Of a stretch of DNA of 64,000 nt, positions 61,531 to 64,000 are shown in pieces (within the stretch, counting starts at the first letter, position 1; each line of letters begins with the position of its first letter). Origin of the DNA: Elizabethkingia miricola (GTDB taxonomy: Bacteria; Bacteroidota; Bacteroidia; Flavobacteriales; Weeksellaceae); assembly GCF_001675285.1 (NCBI RefSeq), contig NZ_LSGQ01000028.1:1-64000 (forward strand). Direction: 5' to 3'. Below the pieces are notes generated by a model, which worked only from the letters and a program-made list of their open reading frames with translations, made no database searches and was not told the DNA's origin. A program made the translations under genes and the position numbers.

Positions 61531-62304
61531 ATGATTCTATTAAGTTTTGACATAGAAGAATTTGACATGCCTCTGGAATATGAGGGAACAATCCCGTTTG
61601 AAGAGCAATTACAAGTTTCAAGAAACGGATTACAGAATATATTAGCCATTCTAAAAAAACATAATGCCAAAGCAACTTTCTTTTCAACAGTTGTTTTTGC
61701 AGAAAATAATAAAGACCTGATTGAGCAACTGCTTTCAGACGGTCATGAACTGGCATCGCATACTTGGTATCATTCAGCGTTTTCAATTGAAGATTTGAAG
61801 AAATCCAGAGAAAGACTTCAGGAAGTCTTTGGTACTGATATTATCGGACTTAGAATGCCAAGGATGATGGAAGTAGATGCTGCAGAAGTAGAGAAAGCTG
61901 GCTATACTTATAACTCGTCAGTCAATCCTACATGGCTTCCGGGAAGATATAATAACCTGAAAGTTAGCAGAAGATATTTTCCGCAGGGAAATATACTTCA
62001 AATTCCAGCTTCGGTTTCGCCATGGAGAGTACCTTTATTCTGGCTGTCATTTCATAATTTCCCTGTGAATATTTACAGATACTTAGCAAAGCGTGCTATA
62101 AAAAAGGATGGATATCTTAATATTTATTTTCACCCTTGGGAATTTATGGATATTACTAAAAAAGCCTACGCTTTACCTTCTTATACATCTGTAAATACAG
62201 GTGATAAAATGGTACAACGATTCGATGAATTTGTACAATGGCTGAAGCAAAATCAATATACATTTGGTACTTTTAAAGACTTCTTAGAAATAACTAAAAA
62301 ATGA
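61531..62304 (+). CDS. Polysaccharide deacetylase (CE4-like)
   Basis: A 257-residue NodB-fold protein without signal peptide. First motif FDIEEFDMP (catalytic/metal Asp-x-Glu), second SHTWYHS (His-x4-His metal site), third GLRMPRMMEVDAAEVEKAGY, fourth IYFHPWEFMDITKK. This is the DUF3473-type arrangement common in capsule/EPS loci rather than chitin or peptidoglycan deacetylase. Overlaps the following gene by four bases (ATGA). Confidence 0.9.
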   Translation: MILLSFDIEEFDMPLEYEGTIPFEEQLQVSRNGLQNILAILKKHNAKATFFSTVVFAENNKDLIEQLLSDGHELASHTWYHSAFSIEDLKKSRERLQEVFGTDIIGLRMPRMMEVDAAEVEKAGYTYNSSVNPTWLPGRYNNLKVSRRYFPQGNILQIPASVSPWRVPLFWLSFHNFPVNIYRYLAKRAIKKDGYLNIYFHPWEFMDITKKAYALPSYTSVNTGDKMVQRFDEFVQWLKQNQYTFGTFKDFLEITKK

Positions 62305-63404
62305 AGATAGGCTACGACGCGAAACGCTTCTTTCATAACACATCGGGACTCGGAAATTATTCACGTGATTTAGTACGTACACTCGCTGAGTATTTCCCGG
62401 AAAATGAATATTTATTGTTTGCCAAAAATCCGTCTGAAAGAACCAAAAGCCTTTTGGAACGCGGGAATGTTATTTTCAAAAAAATAAGCAAGGGTAATCT
62501 TGCCCGCCAGATGAAAATGGGAGAAGATGCCCAAAATGAAGGATGTGATATTTTTCATGGTTTATCCGGTGAACTGCCGATGAAATGGAATAATAAAAAG
62601 ATAAAAAAGATTGTAACCATTCATGATCTTATCTTTCTCAAATATCCTCAGTTCTATTCTTTTTTTGACCGTAAAATACATACATGGAAGTTTAAGAGAG
62701 CAACAAAAGATTCAGATCTTATTATTGCAATTAGCGAGCAGACCAAGAAGGATATTATAGAGTATTTTAAAACTCCCGAATCCAAAATAAAAGTAATTTA
62801 TCAGACATGTCACGAAGCTTTTAAGCAGAGTTTTTCAGAAGACGAATTTACCATTGTAAAGGCTAAATTTAACCTGCCGGAACGCTTTATTCTGAATGTC
62901 GGAACAGTGGAGGAACGTAAAAACTTATTTTCAGTTGTAAAAGCAATAAAAGGAACCGATATTCCATTGGTTGTTGTTGGAAAAGAAACTAAATATTCCC
63001 AGAGAATCAGAAGATTCATAAGCCAGAATGAAATGGAAGGGCAGGTCTATTTTCTTACCAATGTGAATATGACTGAACTGGCACAGATCTATCAATTGAC
63101 AGACATATTTATTTATCCTAGTTTATATGAAGGTTTTGGTATTCCGGTTATAGAAGCTCTTTTCTCTAAAACACCTGTTATCACAAGTAATGTAAGCTGT
63201 CTTCCTGAAGCAGGAGGACCGGATAGTCTTTATGTAAATCCAACGAATACAGAAGATATAAGATCTAAAGTATTACACTTATGGGAAAATCCTGATGAAG
63301 GAAAAAGAAGAGCAGAATATTCTTTTCAGTTTGTTCAGAAGTTTAATGAAAAAGAAATTGCTGAAGAGGTAATGAATGTTTACAAAGAAGTAATTACAGT
63401 TTAA
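62301..63404 (+). CDS. Family 4 glycosyltransferase
   Basis: A 367-residue GT-B enzyme. N-terminal GNYSRDLVRTLAEYFPENEY, middle IHDLIFLKYPQFYSFFDRKI, donor site ILNVGTVEERKNLFSVVKAI and the EX7E-like SLYEGFGIPVIEALFSKTPV. Similar to mannosyl- or rhamnosyl-transferases of surface polysaccharide synthesis. Last of the coupled locus GT87-GT2-deacetylase-GT4. Confidence 0.94.
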   Translation: MKIGYDAKRFFHNTSGLGNYSRDLVRTLAEYFPENEYLLFAKNPSERTKSLLERGNVIFKKISKGNLARQMKMGEDAQNEGCDIFHGLSGELPMKWNNKKIKKIVTIHDLIFLKYPQFYSFFDRKIHTWKFKRATKDSDLIIAISEQTKKDIIEYFKTPESKIKVIYQTCHEAFKQSFSEDEFTIVKAKFNLPERFILNVGTVEERKNLFSVVKAIKGTDIPLVVVGKETKYSQRIRRFISQNEMEGQVYFLTNVNMTELAQIYQLTDIFIYPSLYEGFGIPVIEALFSKTPVITSNVSCLPEAGGPDSLYVNPTNTEDIRSKVLHLWENPDEGKRRAEYSFQFVQKFNEKEIAEEVMNVYKEVITV

Positions 63405-63428
63405 AACGGTAGTATATAATTATAGAAT

Positions 63429-64000
63429 ATGGAAGAATTACTGGCAATAGGATCTCAATCACTTCGAAAAGCAGCATTAAATGAAGATGTAAAAGCTTAT
63501 ATATTACAAAATGAATCATTATTCAAAGTATTAAAAAAAGCTGCAAATCGATACATTGGTGGTGAAAATTTATCTGAAACGGTCAATAAGGTTACCAAAG
63601 AAAATTCTATGGGATTTAAGTGCTCTATAGAGTTTATGGGAGAGAGCACACGTACTGTAAAAGAAGCATTGGAAGCAAAAGATGAATTTATAAATATTTG
63701 TCAGACAATTCATAACCAAAATTTAAACTCTACGATATCACTGGATTTATCTCACATAGGGCTCGCAATTTCAGAAGATTTGTGTTTTGAAAATATTTCA
63801 GCTATTTGTAAAGCAGCTGGAGATAAGGAGGTTATTGTAAGTGCAGAAGGTACTGAACGGACGGATGCAATACTAGAATTGTATAAAAAAGCTTCCAAAG
63901 ATTTTTCTAACTTGTCGATAACACTGCAAGCATATCTCCATAGAACAAAAGATGATTTTATAGATATCATTAAAGAGAAGGGAAGAATACGTATGGTAAA
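63429..64000 (+). CDS. Proline dehydrogenase-like protein (partial, cut by window end)
   Basis: First 190 residues only. Begins MEELLAIGSQSLRKAALNED, then a PRODH-type beta/alpha-barrel start: AANRYIGGENLSETVNKVTK, GFKCSIEFMGESTRTVKEAL and STISLDLSHIGLAISEDLCF. This matches the Bacillus PutB-like monofunctional family that oxidises proline with FAD, but flavin-binding residues lie beyond the cut. The end of the window truncates it; it starts 24 bases after the GT4 gene and may be in the same transcript. Confidence 0.75.
   Translation, partial: MEELLAIGSQSLRKAALNEDVKAYILQNESLFKVLKKAANRYIGGENLSETVNKVTKENSMGFKCSIEFMGESTRTVKEALEAKDEFINICQTIHNQNLNSTISLDLSHIGLAISEDLCFENISAICKAAGDKEVIVSAEGTERTDAILELYKKASKDFSNLSITLQAYLHRTKDDFIDIIKEKGRIRMV

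Overview
The window is chromosomal DNA from a Bacteroidota bacterium, most probably family Weeksellaceae (Elizabethkingia/Chryseobacterium-like). The DNA is AT-rich. Promoters fit the Bacteroidota pattern (a TTTG/TTG -33 box and a TAnnTTTG -7 box) rather than TTGACA/TATAAT. Surface proteins are dominated by SPII lipoproteins and beta-barrels, and gene content (RND pump with a lipoprotein adaptor, YeiE/YeiH pair, lysine 6-aminotransferase, DUF2911, GG-leader peptides) suits that family. Genus assignment is inference. There is no rRNA, CRISPR array, prophage or intact insertion sequence.

Layout. (1) 0-5.3 kb: a beta-barrel protein and a collagen-like/RCC1 lipoprotein on the minus strand, divergent from a 7TMR-DISM histidine kinase and its NarL-type regulator; an inverted repeat lies between them. 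(2) 5.3-24.2 kb: mostly core metabolism: gcvT, idi, a complete RND efflux operon, a small HAD protein with a phosphoglycerate-dehydrogenase-like gene, mscL, yidD-lgt (Lgt has an extra N-terminal domain), rarA, pheA, an EEP-family protein, a GH43-like enzyme and acs. (3) 24.3-29.8 kb: pyrB-carA-carB, preceded by a short leader ORF, a hairpin, a U-rich run and a terminator that together look like a UTP-sensitive attenuator. (4) 29.8-33.8 kb: two GNAT acetyltransferases, a DUF2911 protein and a LysR/YeiH pair. (5) 34-47.4 kb: an accessory region of secreted, lipoprotein, LRR, WG-repeat and Sel1-repeat proteins of unknown role, with a frameshifted gene and a gene remnant, followed by a TPR histidine kinase and its regulator. 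(6) 47.7-50.7 kb: a two-gene lysine catabolic pathway (semialdehyde dehydrogenase, lysine 6-aminotransferase).

(7) 51-57.6 kb is the most unusual part. Four very small genes encode Cys-rich peptides with double-glycine leaders, as two pairs of paralogues. Two are tandem on the plus strand and two are on the minus strand. All four share the same promoter -7 element and a nearly identical 5' leader (AACCAAATAAAT) at the predicted transcript start. Between them lie a beta-lactamase-family serine hydrolase, a DUF4840-like lipoprotein, an ECF sigma factor translationally coupled to a single-TM protein ending in a beta-barrel domain, and a small lipoprotein. No C39 exporter or modification enzyme is in the window. 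(8) 57.8-64 kb: tRNA-Ala(GGC), an NlpC/P60 lipoprotein, dapD, a four-gene glycan locus (GT87-like, GT2, polysaccharide deacetylase, GT4) and the start of a proline dehydrogenase-like gene cut by the window end.

All identifications come from reading the sequence and recalling families. No database search was run.
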